DNA of 24,108 nucleotides, taken from a bacterium UBP15_UBA6099 (GTDB lineage: Bacteria; UBP15; UBA6099). The translations under genes and the position numbers were made by a program. Positions 22,880-24,108 of the stretch are shown here, one piece after another (positions within the stretch are counted from its first letter, which is position 1; every line of letters starts with the position of its first letter). The stretch spans positions 148 to 24,255 of the forward strand of contig DIWT01000020.1 of NCBI GenBank assembly GCA_002435745.1, in the 5' to 3' direction. Under the pieces are notes generated by a model that was given only the letters and a program-made list of their open reading frames with translations, made no database searches and was not told where the DNA came from.

Positions 22880-22968
22880 GCCAATAGCGAAAAAAGGGGA
22901 CTGGCAGCGCGCTTCTCTGCGATGCCTGTACCCTCTTTTCGCGCATGGTAACGCCAGCGAGTTCTTAA

Positions 22969-22996
22969 CATCGTTGCCAAGGTCTCCTTGGCAATG
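22969..22996. repeat. Palindromic repeat, copy 2 (partly degraded)
   Basis: Starts CATCGTTGCCAAGG-TCT-CCTTGGCAA like copy 1, but the right arm then diverges (ATGG instead of ACGATG), leaving 9-bp paired arms. Same orientation as copy 1, judged by the TCT centre. Confidence 0.8.
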
Positions 22997-23038
22997 GACA
23001 GACCGAAAGCTCCGCTTTCACCGCTTCCTCTAGTCTTT

Positions 23039-23066
23039 CGTTGCCAAGGAGACCTTGGCAACGATG
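23039..23066. repeat. Palindromic repeat, copy 3 (inverted orientation)
   Basis: CGTTGCCAAGG and CCTTGGCAACG around AGA, followed by ATG. The AGA centre shows it is inverted relative to copies 1 and 2. Copies 2 and 3 flank a 42-base segment with its own hairpin (GAAAGC-TCC-GCTTTC, 23005-23019), a paired layout reminiscent of BIME elements. Confidence 0.85.
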
Positions 23067-23133
23067 GGTAATGAACGGCAGCCTCGGAAGATATACATAT
23101 TATTAAATGATTCCACCCGCTTAAATGTGTGCC

Positions 23134-23160
23134 ATGCACAAAACTTTTTCCTTTGTGCAT
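23134..23160. other. Hairpin ATGCACAAA / TTTGTGCAT
   Basis: 9-bp perfect arms around a nine-base pyrimidine-rich loop (ACTTTTTCC). It lies between the repeat island and the last gene. Role unknown; neither strand has a U-tract directly after the stem. Confidence 0.5.
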
Positions 23161-23197
23161 GATGCTGTTAAATCAAGTGGCTAATGGGAAGTGTCAT

Positions 23198-23410
23198 TTA
23201 ATTCTTCATATAGAAATTATTGCGTTCCGCATTAGAAACGAGCATTGAATCTGGTATAATGATAACATGGTTGCCGAACAGTACCGATGCAAAGACCGTA
23301 TTGCCGTCGCGTGAAAACGCCGTCGGGCTTCCGCGCGCGGTTTTCACAAGCAACTTTTCGACATTAAGGCTGAGATTATGAACAAAGACATGTCGAGAAT
23401 GAATAAGCAA
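23198..23410 (-). pseudogene. Beta-propeller blade-like fragment, antisense to the lipoprotein start
   Basis: This 70-codon minus-strand frame contains GSPTAFSRDGNTVFASVLFG and then NHVIIIPDS, the layout of one YVTN/NHL-type beta-propeller blade (proline, then AFSxDG, then a strand, then a final viiiD-like strand). It ends with TAA shortly after one blade and its 5' end overlaps the lipoprotein gene, so it cannot be a complete propeller. It may be the relic of a longer gene cut by rearrangement. Chance resemblance is possible. Confidence 0.35.
23252..23260 (+). promoter_or_regulatory. Extended -10 promoter of the lipoprotein gene
   Basis: TGGTATAAT is a perfect extended -10 (TGn plus TATAAT); the -35 (TTAGAA, 23232-23237) is weak. 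Transcription would start near 23267, about 110 bases before the lipoprotein ATG. The same bases also encode part of the antisense propeller-like frame, so one of the two readings may be coincidental. Confidence 0.45.
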
Positions 23411-24108
23411 ACACTATTCGGCTGGTTGATGGCGTTGATAATGCTGCTGAGCGCAGGTTGCGGAGGGAAAGGGTTGACACCTGATTTGCCGCCGATACAG
23501 CCTCCCGCGCAAGCAAGCAAAGGGAGCATCGAGGGGTATATTTACGCGCCCGCTGAACAAGGTTCGCCTGCGAGAAGCGCCGGAACCGTCGAAGCGGCGG
23601 CAAATTACGCGCCTTTGAGCGAGGCAGATGTCGCAGTTATTTGCGGTTCGTCTTCGATAGCGACAAAAACCAACGCGGATGGGTATTATGAACTTGACGA
23701 CGTGCCGGTCGGCATATGTTCTTTTTCCGCGACCAAAGCGGGACACGCCCCGCTAAATAAAAAGATTGAAGTAAAAAACAACGAGACTACGACATTTATG
23801 GTTACAACGGATGGCAATATTCTTGGGAAAGCGCTTCTTGAAATGGCTACTGACCACTCCGGCACATTAGTAACGATAAGACAAGACAATAATGCTATTA
23901 TCGCAAATACGAACAAACACGGTATTTATGTCATCCCCGGCTTGTTAAATTATTCTACGGGGGAACAAATATATATAGAGGCCCAAAGTGACTGCAATTA
24001 TTATCTTACTGCTTCAGTGACTTTCCAAATAGATAGTAACATGTTTTCTCCTTCGGTACCTGATCTAGAATTACTTCAGCTATTTACTAATAAGTACATT
24101 AGTAAGTA
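23378..24108 (+). CDS. Lipoprotein with carboxypeptidase-regulatory-like domains, 3' end beyond the window
   Basis: Open from ATG 23378 to the last base (243 codons, no stop). A signal peptide with lipobox LSAGC (24-28, lipidated C28) is followed by a Pro-rich linker. Two beta-sandwich repeats of the carboxypeptidase-regulatory-like kind come next. The first runs from SIEGYIYAPAE (50-60), through LSEADVAVICG and TKTNADGYYELDDVPVGICSFSATKAGHAP, to about 143. The second starts at DGNILGKALLE (145-155) and includes IANTNKHGIYVIPGL. Such domains are often serial spacers in surface proteins, so more repeats or a functional domain may follow beyond the window. AAGG lies 8 bases before the chosen ATG; ATGs at 23390 and 23399 would shorten only the n-region. 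Its AT content is higher than in neighbouring genes, especially after 23750. Confidence 0.8.
   Translation, partial: MNKDMSRMNKQTLFGWLMALIMLLSAGCGGKGLTPDLPPIQPPAQASKGSIEGYIYAPAEQGSPARSAGTVEAAANYAPLSEADVAVICGSSSIATKTNADGYYELDDVPVGICSFSATKAGHAPLNKKIEVKNNETTTFMVTTDGNILGKALLEMATDHSGTLVTIRQDNNAIIANTNKHGIYVIPGLLNYSTGEQIYIEAQSDCNYYLTASVTFQIDSNMFSPSVPDLELLQLFTNKYISK

Noticed and set aside
22733..22951. 72-codon plus-strand ORF in the repeat island
   Set aside because: It reads straight through three hairpin repeats and has no domain or ribosome binding site.
22687..23066. CRISPR array
   Set aside because: Repeats are few, unevenly spaced, in both orientations and separated by other hairpins; no cas genes are near.
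22837..23160. 107-codon minus-strand ORF in the repeat island
   Set aside because: Its codons come largely from palindrome copies 2 and 3 and neighbouring repeats; probably an artefact.
23267..23314. 15-residue ORF starting exactly at the predicted transcript start of the lipoprotein gene
   Set aside because: Too short to separate from chance; no ribosome binding site and no known leader-peptide signature.

Overview
The window looks like the chromosome of a diderm (Gram-negative-type), flagellated bacterium of moderate GC content. Supporting signs are an LpxL/HtrB-type lipid acyltransferase, signal peptides, a lipoprotein with a lipobox, a flagellin, and a LolA-like periplasmic protein. A SWIB-domain protein with a histone-like lysine tail, a DUF1571/LolA-like protein, and an intergenic island of palindromic repeats would fit the PVC superphylum or a neighbouring uncultured phylum. 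That placement is an inference with low confidence. No plasmid, phage or insertion sequence is visible.

Left part (1-9607), mostly minus strand: a long head-to-tail block reads rplM, rpsI, argC, argJ, argD, argF, ruvB, a LolA/DUF1571-like periplasmic protein and a membrane-anchored parvulin/TPR protein. Gaps within the arg-ruvB part run from a 4-base overlap to 16 bases. A near-perfect sigma-70 promoter (9460-9487) precedes rplM. ArgJ together with ArgC, ArgD and ArgF gives the cyclic ornithine pathway up to citrulline. argB, argG and argH must lie elsewhere.

Middle (9608-14947), plus strand: an ADP-forming acyl-CoA synthetase with a probably leaderless mRNA is followed by three tandem paralogous PhnD-like periplasmic binding proteins. 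No permease or ATPase accompanies them. The three share a cysteine pair spaced exactly 95 residues apart.

15041-18472: a minus-strand SWIB/lysine-tail protein with its own promoter and terminator, a tiny FliG/MgtE-N-like protein, a PEBP (YbhB/YbcL) protein and a flagellin. A zinc-metallopeptidase domain (HEMTH) sits in the variable region of the flagellin, making it a flagellinolysin: a flagellar filament protein predicted to be a protease. This is the most striking gene of the window.

18699-22666: tRNA-Pro(CGG) on the minus strand, then a plus-strand group of an LpxL-like acyltransferase, an unrecognised membrane-anchored protein resembling (alpha/alpha) toroid polysaccharide lyases, and an endonuclease III-like protein of the COG2231 type.

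22667-23377 holds no confident gene. It carries three copies of a palindrome built on CGTTGCCAAGG, a cluster of other hairpins, and an antisense fragment resembling a beta-propeller blade. The window ends inside a plus-strand lipoprotein gene with carboxypeptidase-regulatory-like domains (23378 onward, cut by the window edge).
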